Below the pieces are notes generated by a model that was not told the DNA's origin, did not search any database, and was given only the letters and a program-made list of their open reading frames with translations. This document shows, in pieces, positions 1 through 9,106 of a stretch of DNA of 64,000 nucleotides. A program made the position numbers and the translations under genes. Each line of letters starts with the position of its first letter. Positions within the stretch are counted from its first letter, which is position 1. The stretch comes from Pedobacter panaciterrae (GTDB taxonomy: Bacteria; Bacteroidota; Bacteroidia; Sphingobacteriales; Sphingobacteriaceae). The stretch lies in assembly GCF_001636695.1 (NCBI RefSeq), contig NZ_LGEL01000031.1, positions 1 to 64,000 on the forward strand. The letters run 5' to 3'.

Positions 1-71
1 AGGTAAAAACAAAATGAGTGTACTCAATGCTGTTAGAAACAAAATAATCCACAGAATCTTTGCCGTCATAA

Positions 72-105
72 AAAACCAAACCATTTATAAAAATGATTTG
101 GTTTT
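72..105. terminator. Terminator-like hairpin
   Basis: Two 14-base arms, AAAACCAAACCATT and AATGATTTGGTTTT, pair with a single C/T mismatch (a G-U pair in RNA on one strand) around a 6-base AT loop. The arms end in A and T runs, so the hairpin could stop transcription from either side. It probably ends a gene to the left of the window. The terminator role is inferred from structure. Confidence 0.6.
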
Positions 106-120
106 GTCATAGAAATCGAG

Positions 121-161
121 ATGACGAGACAAACGACGAGAAACATGACGAAAAACATGAC
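121..161. repeat. 12-bp tandem repeat, about 3.4 copies
   Basis: Three consecutive 12-base units (ATGACGAGACAA, ACGACGAGAAAC, ATGACGAAAAAC) are followed by the partial unit ATGAC. The units share the ACGA(G/A)A core. The GATGACG word also occurs in the larger palindromic repeat near 16300, so this may be a decayed relative of that element. No coding function is apparent. Confidence 0.55.
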
Positions 162-245
162 AAAGGGCCGGCGTTTTCTATAGACTTGACTACTTATAAA
201 TTTCGCTCTGTTTATCAGGGTTTTTATATAATATAATTGTGGCAA

Positions 246-277
246 TTGCTATTATATAAACGAAATGCGTATTTTTG
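246..277 (+). promoter_or_regulatory. Candidate rpoN promoter
   Basis: A TATTTTTG box at 270-277 fits the Bacteroidota -7 consensus TAnnTTTG. It lies 21 bases after an ATTG whose TTG could be the -33 element, and it ends 34 bases before the rpoN ATG. The -33 match is short, so this is only a candidate. Confidence 0.35.
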
Positions 278-311
278 AAACAGGTATATAAATTACCGAG
301 CCATTTACTCT

Positions 312-1784
312 ATGCTTAAACAACATTTACAACAAAAACTCCTTCAAAAATTATCGCCTCAGCAAATTCAGTTCATAAAATTGCTGCAAGTACCAACAGT
401 TGCTTTAGATACACGTATTAAAGAGGAGTTGGAAGAAAATCCTGCATTGGAAGATCCAAGTCTGATGATTGCAGAAGAGCCTAAAAGTGAGTATGATGAT
501 TTAAATGATGCACCTGATGATTTTGATGCCGGACCAAAGGAAGAAAGTGTTGATGAGTTTAATGTAGATGATTATTTACAGGATGATAGCGTAAACGACT
601 ACAGTACATCATATAATAATAATGACGATGATGAAGAAAAAAAAGAAACTCCAATTGCAATTGAAAGTACTTTTTTTGAAAGCTTACAGGAGCAACTAGA
701 CCTTGTTCCATTATCTGATCAGGACTTTATTATAGGTAAACAAATTATAGGTAGTTTAGATGATGACGGTTATTTACGTCGTCCTATTACTTCTATGATT
801 GATGATCTTGCTTTTTCTCAGAATGTAATGGTTGAAGAGGAAGATGTTCTTGAAATGCTTAAGGTTATTCAGGCATTTGACCCACCGGGTATTGCTGCCA
901 GAGATTTACAAGAGTGCTTAACACTTCAGTTAAAGCGCAAAGACCCTAATAATCTTATTATATTAAAGGCGATTGAAATCGTTGAGAATTATCTCGATGA
1001 GTTTACAAAAAAGCATTACGATAAACTTGAGAAATCTTTGGGTTTAAGTAGTGAAGATCTGAAGGAAATTATTGCTGAAATATTAAGGCTGAACCCTAAA
1101 CCGGGAGATTCAAATCAGGTAACAACCAAACAATTACAGGTTATCCCCGATTTCCATGTATCAAATAATGATGGCGTTTTAATACTTACGCTCAATTCAA
1201 AGAATGCACCAGAGCTAAGGGTAAGTCGTTCCTATATTGATATGTTTGATCACTATGATAAAGCAGCTCAAAAAGACAAAAAAATGAAGGAGGCAGTTCA
1301 GTTTGTTAAACAAAAACTGGACTCAGCAAAATGGTTTATTGATGCAATTAAGCAAAGGCAGCAAACATTACTTAAGACCATGAATGCTATTATGCAGTAT
1401 CAATATGAATATCTACTTACAGGAGATGAGCGTAAAATGAGGCCAATGATCCTCAAAGATATTGCTGATAAGATAGACATGGATATTTCAACTGTTTCGA
1501 GAGTTGCCAACTCTAAATATGTTCAAACAGAATTTGGTACTTTTCTATTGAAATCATTCTTTTCTGAAGCTATACAAACAGAAAGCGGAGAAGAAGTTTC
1601 GAATAAAGAAGTTAAGAAAATCCTTGAAGACTGCATTGGCAACGAGGATAAACGCAAACCTCTTGCTGATGAAAAGCTAACTGAAATATTAAAGGACAGA
1701 GGATATAATATTGCCCGCCGGACTGTTGCGAAATACAGAGAGCAAATGAATATTCCCGTAGCCCGACTTAGAAAAGAACTTTAG
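312..1784 (+). CDS. rpoN: RNA polymerase sigma-54 factor
   Basis: Sigma-54 directs core RNA polymerase to -24/-12 promoters, where transcription needs an AAA+ enhancer-binding activator. The three-part layout is visible. The N-terminal activator-interacting region is rich in Gln and Leu (QQKLLQKLSPQQIQFIKLLQ) and has the ENPALE motif. An acidic linker of about 80 residues, rich in Asp and Glu, follows; then comes the core-binding and DNA-binding part. The diagnostic RpoN box, ARRTVAKYRE, lies near residues 466-475. At 490 residues it is full length for the Bacteroidota form. The start is the first ATG before the activator region. The gene stands alone and converges on the receiver gene at 1793, with only 8 bases between the two stop codons. 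No sigma-54 activator is seen in the window. Confidence 0.97.
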   Translation: MLKQHLQQKLLQKLSPQQIQFIKLLQVPTVALDTRIKEELEENPALEDPSLMIAEEPKSEYDDLNDAPDDFDAGPKEESVDEFNVDDYLQDDSVNDYSTSYNNNDDDEEKKETPIAIESTFFESLQEQLDLVPLSDQDFIIGKQIIGSLDDDGYLRRPITSMIDDLAFSQNVMVEEEDVLEMLKVIQAFDPPGIAARDLQECLTLQLKRKDPNNLIILKAIEIVENYLDEFTKKHYDKLEKSLGLSSEDLKEIIAEILRLNPKPGDSNQVTTKQLQVIPDFHVSNNDGVLILTLNSKNAPELRVSRSYIDMFDHYDKAAQKDKKMKEAVQFVKQKLDSAKWFIDAIKQRQQTLLKTMNAIMQYQYEYLLTGDERKMRPMILKDIADKIDMDISTVSRVANSKYVQTEFGTFLLKSFFSEAIQTESGEEVSNKEVKKILEDCIGNEDKRKPLADEKLTEILKDRGYNIARRTVAKYREQMNIPVARLRKEL

Positions 1785-1792
1785 TCTTTTTG

Positions 1793-2260
1793 TTAAGACA
1801 ATAAATTTTGTCTTAACAAAAACTCAAGTTGCTTATTGGCCAGCAATAACTGTTCTGTAAGTTCCCGGTTTTCTTTTCTTAGTGAATATATTTCAAACGC
1901 CTTATCGATATTGATTCTCAAATCTTCATCCATCCAGGGTTTTTGGATATATTTATATACCTGACCTTTATTTATAGCATCAATTACAGCATTAATATCC
2001 GCATACCCGGTTAGGAGTATTCTTATAGGATCAGGAAAATCCGGTATTATTGATTCTAAAAATTCTATCCCAGTCATTACCGGCATTCTTTGATCCGTAA
2101 TAATAACATGAATATTTTCGACTTCCAGAACTTTCCTGCCTTCCGCAGCAGATTCAGCTGTAAAAACGTTAAATAACCTCCTAAAACCCGCCTTAAAGGA
2201 GTTCAGATTATGAACTTCATCATCTACATACAAAACGTTAATCATTACATCTGAGCTCAT
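1793..2260 (-). CDS. Single-domain response regulator (receiver plus C-terminal coil)
   Basis: This 155-residue CheY-like receiver has an acidic pair (VDDE), probable phospho-acceptor D56 in TDQRMP, a switch Thr in LLTGYAD and conserved K107 in QKPW. A short Leu/Gln-rich helix follows the receiver, and there is no DNA-binding or enzymatic output domain. The receiver closely resembles the one at the start of the gene at 7630: KAGFRR, the SAAEG motif and the PDPIRILLTGY run are shared. The two are therefore probably paralogues, possibly taking phosphate from the same kinase. The gene is divergent from the signalling operon that starts at 2473, across a 212-base AT-rich gap. A role in regulating or quenching that phosphorelay is inferred from position. 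Confidence 0.85.
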   Translation of the reverse strand: MSSDVMINVLYVDDEVHNLNSFKAGFRRLFNVFTAESAAEGRKVLEVENIHVIITDQRMPVMTGIEFLESIIPDFPDPIRILLTGYADINAVIDAINKGQVYKYIQKPWMDEDLRINIDKAFEIYSLRKENRELTEQLLLANKQLEFLLRQNLLS

Positions 2261-2386
2261 CTTACTTTTTTTTTTGATAAATATATTGCTTTTATAAATT
2301 CCAATGAACTATTAGAGTGAAAAAATTATTTCAGCATTAAATTCTTAGTGTTAAAATAAAAAAAATAATTATAAGCTTTCATTGTA

Positions 2387-2400
2387 ATGCTTAAAAGCAT
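2387..2400. promoter_or_regulatory. Inverted repeat in the divergent intergenic region
   Basis: ATGCTT-AA-AAGCAT is a perfect 6-bp inverted repeat with a 2-base spacer, midway between the receiver gene and the E1/nitroreductase gene. It could be an operator for the signalling operon. No clear -33/-7 pair was found nearby, so the role is speculative. Confidence 0.3.
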
Positions 2401-2472
2401 ATTTTTAGTAGAAATTTAGTGAGGGCTAAATTAAACTCCCAAAGCGAACAATAATTTGATATTTCCAAGAAA

Positions 2473-4794
2473 ATGCACTTAAATAACGAAATAAATGAGT
2501 CTATAAAGGATTCAATCTCTAGAAGCCAGTTACACAGGGATATCCATACTCCGGTATTTTACAGGATAAATAACCTTGAAGAGGAAATTAAATTAAATCA
2601 ATTACTTAAAGAGAAACCTTATATTCAGGTTTTTGATACCATCATTAATCAGCTTAAGGACTTGGTAAAAGGTTTGAGCCCTTCAGTTATCTACAATGAA
2701 GTAAGCATTAACGAAGCAATTCAAAACCACTTAAAAGGCGAGGATATCTTTAAATATGGCGTATGGGTTTATTATCCCTGGCTTGAAAAATTAGTTCATA
2801 TTCTGGATGAAGAAGAATATATTCTTGTAAGAACAAATAGAAATAAACATAAAATTACCCAGGAAGAACAAGATTTGCTTAGGCAAAAGAAAATTGGTGT
2901 AATAGGACTTTCAGTTGGTCAATCGGTTTCTTTAACACTTGCTATTGAAAGGGGTTGTGGTGAACTAAGGATTGCTGACTTTGACGTTCTTGATTTAACT
3001 AACCTAAACCGTATCCGATCTGGTATACAAAATGTTGACTTAAAGAAAACCGTTATCGTTGCAAGAGAGATTGCAGAACTGGATCCTTACTTAAAAGTTG
3101 TTTGCTTTGACGATGGAATCACAGAGACGAATATTGATCGTTTCCTTTCAGAAAATGGACAGTTAGACCTGCTGATTGATGAATGCGATAGCTTTGACAT
3201 TAAAATAAGTGCAAGAAAAAAGGCTAAAGAATTAGGTATTCCTGTTTTAATGGAAGGTAGTGACAGGTGTACAATAGATATTGAACGTTTTGATTTAGAA
3301 CCTGAAAGGCCTGTTCTTCATGGTTTTGTTGATCATATGGACATGAGTGTTTATAAGTCCTTAAAAACGATGGACGAAAGAATACCATATATTGCACCTG
3401 TAACGGGAATTGAGACTTTATCACCAAGAATGAAGGCCTCGGCAATAGAAATTATGACTACAATTAGCACATGGCCTCAACTTGCCAGCGCAGTTACCTA
3501 TGGTGGTGGTGTAACGGCTGATATATCAAGAAGAATGTTGTTGGGAGACCTAAGTATATCAGGCAGGTTCTTTATTGATATGGATGAACTGATTTCTGAT
3601 AAATCAAAGGAATCTACCACGGCCGATCAAATTGTAGAAGAAAAATGGAGTATCGCTAAAATTGAATCTTACATTCAAAGCAATAACTTAAGTGGTTCTG
3701 AGGGAGAGAATATTCCGCAAAACCTTATAGAGCAGCTAATAAAGAGTGCTAACACAGCGCCTTCAGGAGGAAATAACCAACCGTGGCAGTGGCACTATCA
3801 AAATAATGTGCTATATCTGTTTATGGATAAAAGTGTGGCAGGAGCTTATCTGGATCCGGATTACATTTCATCCTACATCTCTTTAGGAGCAGCAATAGAA
3901 AATCTTTTGCTGGAAGCTTCAGTAAATGGTCTTGAGGTTGAATGGAAGTTTACACCTGAATATCTTCCGAATCACGTCGCATTGTTCAGATTTAAGACCG
4001 GGCATAGTGCAGAAGAGCTGGATAAAAAACTAGCAGCTCAAATTAATTCTCGCCATACTAACCGAAAAAATGGCACGTCAGCTGATCTTAACAATGACCA
4101 CCTGTCGTTGCTAAAGCAACTTGCCGAAACTGTGGAGGGTGTAAGCTTGCAATGGCTTAATGATGATGAGCAAAAAAAGGTACTTGGCGAAATCTCAGGA
4201 AATACAGATCTTCTTAGGATATTTACACCAGCAGCACATCAGGATTTCATTTCTAAGGAAATGAGGTGGACTCAGGAAGAAATTGAAAGCAGTGAAGATG
4301 GAATTGGAATAAATACTCTGGATTTAAGTAATAACGATCAAATAGGCCTTAGATTGATAAAAGATGAGCGTGCAGTAACTTTTTTAAAGAAAATAAACGG
4401 AGGCTCTGCGTTCAAGAAAATGTCGGTACGACAATTTCAATCGGCCTCATCAATAGGACTAATAACCTTACCGGAGGCAACCTCATTAAATTATTTAAAG
4501 GGTGGAATGGCAGCAGAAAAATTATGGCTTGCTGCTGCAGATCTGGGCTATCAAATTCACCCTGTAAATGTGCCCATAATATTCTTTTACAAACAAAATT
4601 TTCAAAAGGAAAATGATCTGTCATTAGCAAACAATCGTCATATTTCAGAATTGCATGAAAAATTTAAGGAATTGTTCAATATAACTAATAATATTGCTGA
4701 GGTATTCCTTTTTAGATTGTTTAAAGCAGATAAATCTGAGCGCCGTACCATTAGAAAACCAATCTTAAAAACACTATCCTTTGGAAACAAATAA
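2473..4794 (+). CDS. E1-like (ThiF) / nitroreductase fusion, Rv1355c-like family
   Basis: This 773-residue protein has an E1/ThiF-type nucleotide-binding domain at about 120-330 and an FMN nitroreductase-like domain at about 410-740. The E1 part shows IGVIGLSVGQS at 141-151, a variant of the usual GxGGxG loop, and DFDVLDLTNLNRIRSG, the E1 motif with acidic residues and an Asn-Leu-Asn-Arg. The nitroreductase part shows APSGGNNQPWQW near 430, the typical flavin/substrate loop. E1-like proteins adenylate a carboxylate; nitroreductase-fold domains carry out FMN redox chemistry. This architecture is known from the mycobacterial Rv1355c family, whose function is not established. The next gene starts inside the 3' end of this one, so the two products are probably made together. 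The substrate cannot be told from sequence. Confidence 0.85.
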   Translation: MHLNNEINESIKDSISRSQLHRDIHTPVFYRINNLEEEIKLNQLLKEKPYIQVFDTIINQLKDLVKGLSPSVIYNEVSINEAIQNHLKGEDIFKYGVWVYYPWLEKLVHILDEEEYILVRTNRNKHKITQEEQDLLRQKKIGVIGLSVGQSVSLTLAIERGCGELRIADFDVLDLTNLNRIRSGIQNVDLKKTVIVAREIAELDPYLKVVCFDDGITETNIDRFLSENGQLDLLIDECDSFDIKISARKKAKELGIPVLMEGSDRCTIDIERFDLEPERPVLHGFVDHMDMSVYKSLKTMDERIPYIAPVTGIETLSPRMKASAIEIMTTISTWPQLASAVTYGGGVTADISRRMLLGDLSISGRFFIDMDELISDKSKESTTADQIVEEKWSIAKIESYIQSNNLSGSEGENIPQNLIEQLIKSANTAPSGGNNQPWQWHYQNNVLYLFMDKSVAGAYLDPDYISSYISLGAAIENLLLEASVNGLEVEWKFTPEYLPNHVALFRFKTGHSAEELDKKLAAQINSRHTNRKNGTSADLNNDHLSLLKQLAETVEGVSLQWLNDDEQKKVLGEISGNTDLLRIFTPAAHQDFISKEMRWTQEEIESSEDGIGINTLDLSNNDQIGLRLIKDERAVTFLKKINGGSAFKKMSVRQFQSASSIGLITLPEATSLNYLKGGMAAEKLWLAAADLGYQIHPVNVPIIFFYKQNFQKENDLSLANNRHISELHEKFKELFNITNNIAEVFLFRLFKADKSERRTIRKPILKTLSFGNK

Positions 4795-5494
4795 ACCACA
4801 AATAGATAAATTATACTTCAAGGCTTTCAGAGCAATTGATAACCGGGCCGACTGTATGAAATTTATAGAAGGCCATACACATGTTTTGGAGGTTTTTGGC
4901 ATTACCCAGATTACTTCTGCAAAGATAGACTGGGTGCTTAATCCTGACGTATATGTAGTGTTGGTTAGTGAAACTCCGGATGGACCTGCTTTGGGTGGAG
5001 GAAGAATTCATATTGCCAATGGAAAAGATCCTTTACCTATTGAAGACGCTGTGGGTCATATGGACGAAAGAATCTATAAAATGGTTGAAGAAAGAACAGC
5101 GGCCGGAACTGGCGAATTTTGCGCTTTATGGAATTCATGGGAAATAGCCGGACTTGGTATTGGCAGTATATATTTAGGACGTACTTTTATTGCGCTTGCA
5201 TACAGACTAAAATTAAAAACGCTGTTTGGTTTATGCGCTCCGGCAACTTATAGAAACTCAATTAAAATAGGTTTCAGGATATTGCGTGAGATTGGTATTG
5301 ATGGGAAGTTTTATTATCCAAAAGAACAACTTACAGCTACTTCTTTATTGGTTGAAGACATTGATGGACTGCCGCTGGCACCTGAAGATGAGCGAAATGA
5401 AATTTTCCGTTTAAGAAGTGAGAGGGTAACTAAAACCGATATTGTAACCAGTAAAGGTGCGAATATTGAATTGACAACAGATTTTTATATTTAA
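4781..5494 (+). CDS. LuxI/FeeM-like N-acyltransferase (GNAT fold)
   Basis: The predicted protein has 237 residues. It resembles acyl-transferring GNAT-fold enzymes of the autoinducer/N-acyl-amino-acid synthase kind. There is an early strand with GPALGGGRIH, then TGEFCALWNSWE, then a long helical stretch (YLGRTFIALAYRLKLKTLFG) ending in a conserved-looking YRNSIKIGF segment. A regulator function is unlikely, as no DNA-binding motif is visible. The start is a TTG that overlaps the upstream stop by 14 bases, which suggests translational coupling; the first ATG in frame is at 4857. It lies between the E1/nitroreductase gene and a sensor kinase, so it may help make a small molecule that the kinase senses. 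The LuxI/FeeM relation is judged by eye. A general GNAT acetyltransferase is the alternative. Confidence 0.6.
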   Translation: METNKPQIDKLYFKAFRAIDNRADCMKFIEGHTHVLEVFGITQITSAKIDWVLNPDVYVVLVSETPDGPALGGGRIHIANGKDPLPIEDAVGHMDERIYKMVEERTAAGTGEFCALWNSWEIAGLGIGSIYLGRTFIALAYRLKLKTLFGLCAPATYRNSIKIGFRILREIGIDGKFYYPKEQLTATSLLVEDIDGLPLAPEDERNEIFRLRSERVTKTDIVTSKGANIELTTDFYI

Positions 5495-5498
5495 GGCT

Positions 5499-7619
5499 TT
5501 GTATAGGAATTTAATAATACTAATATTATTTACAACTACTTTTTTTAATGCTCAGGCATTTCAAGCTTCTAATTCCCCTACCCTTTATACGCTCGACAAC
5601 AATACTGTTAAACGTAGCATACAGGAGGTTATTGAGAGTAAGAGTTTTGAAAAGAATGGATCTAACATACTGAACCTGGGCTTTGGAAATGTAGATTACT
5701 GGATTAAAACTTCAATCCCTTCTGATTTATTAAAATATAATAACCTGGTTTTATTTATTGATCAGTCAAGGCTCTCGTTTGTCGAAGTTTTCTATGTTAA
5801 AGACAATAAGGTATTGCTTACGCAACATCAAAAAAACTACGATCTAATTGCTCCACGAAACCTAATTGGAAATGTTAGTTACAATCATATCCCCGATACG
5901 ATAATCAAAGCCAATCCCGAAATTTACATCAACATCATTTCTAAAGAGTTGTTTGTTGCTCCGGTAATGATCCAAACTACGCAAAATACAACCAGACAAT
6001 TAATCAGAAGAGATTTAATTTTTGGTTTATATACAGGTGCTTTGCTGATCATGTTTTTATATAATCTGTTTCTGTTTTTTAGTGTCAGAGACAAAAGCTA
6101 TGTTTTTTACGTTTTCTATATCTTGTTCACCTGGCTGTCTCAAATATCGGTTCAGGGTTTTGCATCAAAGTACTTTTGGCCAGATAATTTATGGTTACAT
6201 CAACATTGCGTTTCTTTATTCTCTTTAATAGCACTTATCTCGGGATTGAGTTTTTCCATATCATTCTTAAATACTCAAAAATTAGTACCGAAATGTCATA
6301 AACTGCTGCAGACTTTACTTGGCTTTTCCTTTGTAACTCTACTTTTATCGTTAACTAACTATTCTTACGTTGCTTTTGCATTAATGCAGCTGCTTACAGC
6401 GCTTAGTTGTATTACCGCATTAATTATTGCTGGCTATGTTTATTTTAAGCAAAATATAAAACCAGCAGGTTACTATCTGCTTGCCTGGACTGTTTTAACC
6501 GTAGGAATATGTATGTTTATTGCCAAAGATTACGGCATTATTCCTTATAATATTTTTACCATCTACATCCTTCAAATTGCCTCTGTTATTGAAGTAACAC
6601 TTTTATCTTTTGCTTTGGCTGATAAGATTAACATCTTCAAAAAAGAAAAAGAAGAATCTCAGGCAGATGCATTAAGAATACTTATTGAGAATGAAAAACT
6701 GGTGCGTGAACAAAATGTGCTGTTGGAAATAAAGGTTAAGGAACGTACTGAAGCTTTACAGAATACCAATCAAAACCTAAATGATGTACTTGTAAACTTA
6801 AAAGAAGCACAGTCGCAATTGGTTGATGCAGAGAAAATGGCTGGACTTGGTCAGCTTACTGCCGGTATAGCTCACGAAATAAACAATCCAATTAACTTTG
6901 TTACTTCTAACATTAAACCCCTGGAGCTCGACATCAATGAATTGGATGATGTAATTCATATGTATGAAAAGCTGGACCTAACCGGCAATATTGAGGAGCA
7001 GCTTAGTGCAATTGAAAGCTTTAAAAAACGGATAGATATTAATTTTGTAAGAAGTGAAATAAAATCACTTTTATCAGGGATTGGTGATGGCGCCAGAAGA
7101 ACCGCTGAGATCATTAGAAGCTTAAAAAACTTTAGCCGTTTAGATGAAAACGACACCAAACCTGTAGACTTAAACGAGGGATTAGATTCTACACTTATTC
7201 TAATCAGAAGTACCTTTCCTTCTAACTTAAAAATTATAAAGGATTATCAGGTTCTTCCTCTTGTAGAATGTATGCCGGGTAAGATGAATCAGGTATTTAT
7301 GAATTTAATTACCAACGCCATCTACGCTATTAAAGCTAAACCAGAACAAAAGGACGAAGAATTTGTTACTATAAAAACATGGCAGGAAGGTAACCACGTA
7401 AAAATCAGTATAAAAGATAGTGGAACCGGAATGCCGGAGGAGGTAAGACAGAAAATATTTGAGCCATTCTTTACTACTAAAGACGTTGGCGAGGGAACAG
7501 GATTAGGTTTATCTATAGTATTCAGGATTATAGAAAATCATCATGGAAATATTGATGTTGTAACAAAAGTGAATCAAGGTACCGAATTTATTATTACCTT
7601 GCCTGTAAACGGAAATTAA
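5499..7619 (+). CDS. 7TMR-DISM sensor histidine kinase
   Basis: This 706-residue membrane sensor kinase starts with a signal-peptide-like segment ending in FNAQAFQ. A periplasmic 7TMR-DISM extracellular domain covers about 25-165, and about seven hydrophobic helices run from 175 to 375. A coiled coil spans about 376-440. The kinase core has phospho-acceptor H459 in GIAHEINNP, an N box ([12 protein letters not shown]), a G1 box (DSGTGMPEE) and a G2 box ([10 protein letters not shown]). DISM domains often bind small ligands such as carbohydrates, so it may detect a product of the two genes upstream (inference). The start is TTG, four bases after the preceding stop. It is supported because the signal peptide begins exactly there. 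The gene ends 10 bases before the receiver-kinase gene. Confidence 0.88.
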   Translation: MYRNLIILILFTTTFFNAQAFQASNSPTLYTLDNNTVKRSIQEVIESKSFEKNGSNILNLGFGNVDYWIKTSIPSDLLKYNNLVLFIDQSRLSFVEVFYVKDNKVLLTQHQKNYDLIAPRNLIGNVSYNHIPDTIIKANPEIYINIISKELFVAPVMIQTTQNTTRQLIRRDLIFGLYTGALLIMFLYNLFLFFSVRDKSYVFYVFYILFTWLSQISVQGFASKYFWPDNLWLHQHCVSLFSLIALISGLSFSISFLNTQKLVPKCHKLLQTLLGFSFVTLLLSLTNYSYVAFALMQLLTALSCITALIIAGYVYFKQNIKPAGYYLLAWTVLTVGICMFIAKDYGIIPYNIFTIYILQIASVIEVTLLSFALADKINIFKKEKEESQADALRILIENEKLVREQNVLLEIKVKERTEALQNTNQNLNDVLVNLKEAQSQLVDAEKMAGLGQLTAGIAHEINNPINFVTSNIKPLELDINELDDVIHMYEKLDLTGNIEEQLSAIESFKKRIDINFVRSEIKSLLSGIGDGARRTAEIIRSLKNFSRLDENDTKPVDLNEGLDSTLILIRSTFPSNLKIIKDYQVLPLVECMPGKMNQVFMNLITNAIYAIKAKPEQKDEEFVTIKTWQEGNHVKISIKDSGTGMPEEVRQKIFEPFFTTKDVGEGTGLGLSIVFRIIENHHGNIDVVTKVNQGTEFIITLPVNGN

Positions 7620-7629
7620 CACTTTATTT

Positions 7630-8709
7630 ATGAATGCGCCAACAGTACGGGTTCTTTATATTGATGATGAAGAGAACAATTTACATGCTTTTAAAGCAGG
7701 CTTTAGAAGACAATATGAAATCTATACTGCGCTCTCGGCTGCAGAAGGTTTAAAGATACTGGAGAATGTGTCTGTACATGTAATTATTGCGGATCAAAAG
7801 ATGCCGCAAACTACAGGTGTGGAATTTTTCAAAAGTATAATCGAAACCTATCCAGATCCGATAAGAATTTTACTTACTGGCTATACGGATATAGAAGCAT
7901 TGGCAGATGCCATTAATCATGGAGATATTTACAGATATATCACCAAGCCATGGAATGACCTTGAATTGCACAATTCCATAAAGAATGCCTACGATGCTTA
8001 TAAAACTAAAATAGACTTAAGGAATAAAATTGTTGAATTAGAAAAAACAAATGATGAGCTAAACAGGTTCATTTATAGCATCTCTCATGAATTAAGGGCT
8101 CCCCTTGTTTCGGCAATGGGTATTGTAAATCTGGTAAAAATGGAAGGCCTTTTTAACTCAAGTGGCGAATACTGGGGTTTAATTGAAACCTGCTCAAATA
8201 AGCTGGACTACTATATTCAAAAGACACTACAATATTATAAAAACAATAAAACTGTTGCTAAACATACACCTGTAGATTTTTCAAAGCTTATAAATGAGCT
8301 GATTGAACTCTATTCTTATACTGATAGAGACACCCATTTCCATGTGAATGTTAAACAGGATATTCCTTTTTATGGCGACGTTTTTAGAATAGAAGTAATA
8401 CTAGGCAACCTGATATCTAATGCTATTAAATATCAAAAGGAAGATGAAAAGAACAAAAAAGTAGACATAAATGTTAATGTTAGCCATGCTGCCGTAGAAA
8501 TTACCATTGCTGATAATGGAATGGGTATTTTGAATGAGCATCTTGAAAAGATTTTTACACAATTCTTTAAAAGCAAGATCAATCATGGCAGTGGTTTAGG
8601 ATTATTTATTGTTAAAGAAGCGCTCAATAAGATTAATGGAAAGATATCTGTAAGTTCAAATACTTCGGATGGAACAACTTTTAAAATCACTATCCCTAAT
8701 GTTAAGTAA
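7630..8709 (+). CDS. Receiver-histidine kinase hybrid protein
   Basis: This 359-residue cytoplasmic protein has a receiver domain first and a kinase core second. The receiver (about 6-120) has phospho-acceptor D55 in ADQKMP and LLTGYTD. The kinase has H153 in SISHELRAP, an N box in GNLISNAIKYQ and G boxes in DNGMGI and GSGLGLFI. No transmembrane segment or extra sensor is visible. The order receiver-then-kinase fits an intermediate that takes phosphate or a signal from the DISM kinase and passes it on. Its receiver is a paralogue of the lone receiver on the minus strand at 1793. The stop overlaps the start of the next receiver gene. Confidence 0.9.
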   Translation: MNAPTVRVLYIDDEENNLHAFKAGFRRQYEIYTALSAAEGLKILENVSVHVIIADQKMPQTTGVEFFKSIIETYPDPIRILLTGYTDIEALADAINHGDIYRYITKPWNDLELHNSIKNAYDAYKTKIDLRNKIVELEKTNDELNRFIYSISHELRAPLVSAMGIVNLVKMEGLFNSSGEYWGLIETCSNKLDYYIQKTLQYYKNNKTVAKHTPVDFSKLINELIELYSYTDRDTHFHVNVKQDIPFYGDVFRIEVILGNLISNAIKYQKEDEKNKKVDINVNVSHAAVEITIADNGMGILNEHLEKIFTQFFKSKINHGSGLGLFIVKEALNKINGKISVSSNTSDGTTFKITIPNVK

Positions 8710-9106
8710 GTACAAAAAAGTAATGCTGGTGGATGACAATGAGGTCGATCTTAAAATAAACTCAAAAATCATTTCAATCTCTAAACTGTTTGATGAAACG
8801 ATTTTATGTCACTCTGGCGAAGAGGCCTTATCTTACCTAAGCAAGCATATTGACAGCGTAGAGAACCTACCTGACTTTATCTTGTTAGATATCCAAATGC
8901 CCGAAATGGACGGTTTCGAATTTTTGGAAATCTATAAGAAATTTCCCTCATCCGTAACAGAAAAATGTCTGATTGCAATACTTTCATCAACCTTAGATTT
9001 TGGTGATATAAAAAAGGCAGAAGCTAATCCATATGTAATTAAGCTTTTAAAGAAACCATTATTCCCTCAGGAACTGGAAAAGCTATTGCAAAAGTATTTC
9101 GTTTAA
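8699..9106 (+). CDS. Single-domain response regulator
   Basis: This is a 135-residue receiver with the acidic pair VDDNEVD near the N-terminus, phospho-acceptor D64 in LLDIQMPEMDG and a conserved Lys in LLKKPL. It has no output domain. The start chosen is the ATG at 8699, inside the last codons of the preceding gene, because the receiver fold starts almost at once after it (KKVMLVDD). An upstream ATG at 8669 would add ten residues with no counterpart in the family. It is the likely end point of the phosphorelay encoded by the two kinase genes before it, and probably acts through protein contacts. Its stop directly abuts the stop of the convergent gene at 9107. Confidence 0.88.
   Translation: MLSKYKKVMLVDDNEVDLKINSKIISISKLFDETILCHSGEEALSYLSKHIDSVENLPDFILLDIQMPEMDGFEFLEIYKKFPSSVTEKCLIAILSSTLDFGDIKKAEANPYVIKLLKKPLFPQELEKLLQKYFV

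Larger units (their letters stand above)
1..311. other. Intergenic region upstream of rpoN
   Basis: No convincing coding sequence is seen in these bases, at least within the window. They hold a terminator-like hairpin, a 12-bp tandem repeat and a candidate rpoN promoter, each listed separately. The first 70 bases may be the 3' flank of a gene lying outside the window. Confidence 0.6.

Noticed and set aside
119-165. Possible CRISPR-like repeat near the window start
   Set aside because: Units are 12 bases with no spacers, so it is a simple tandem repeat.
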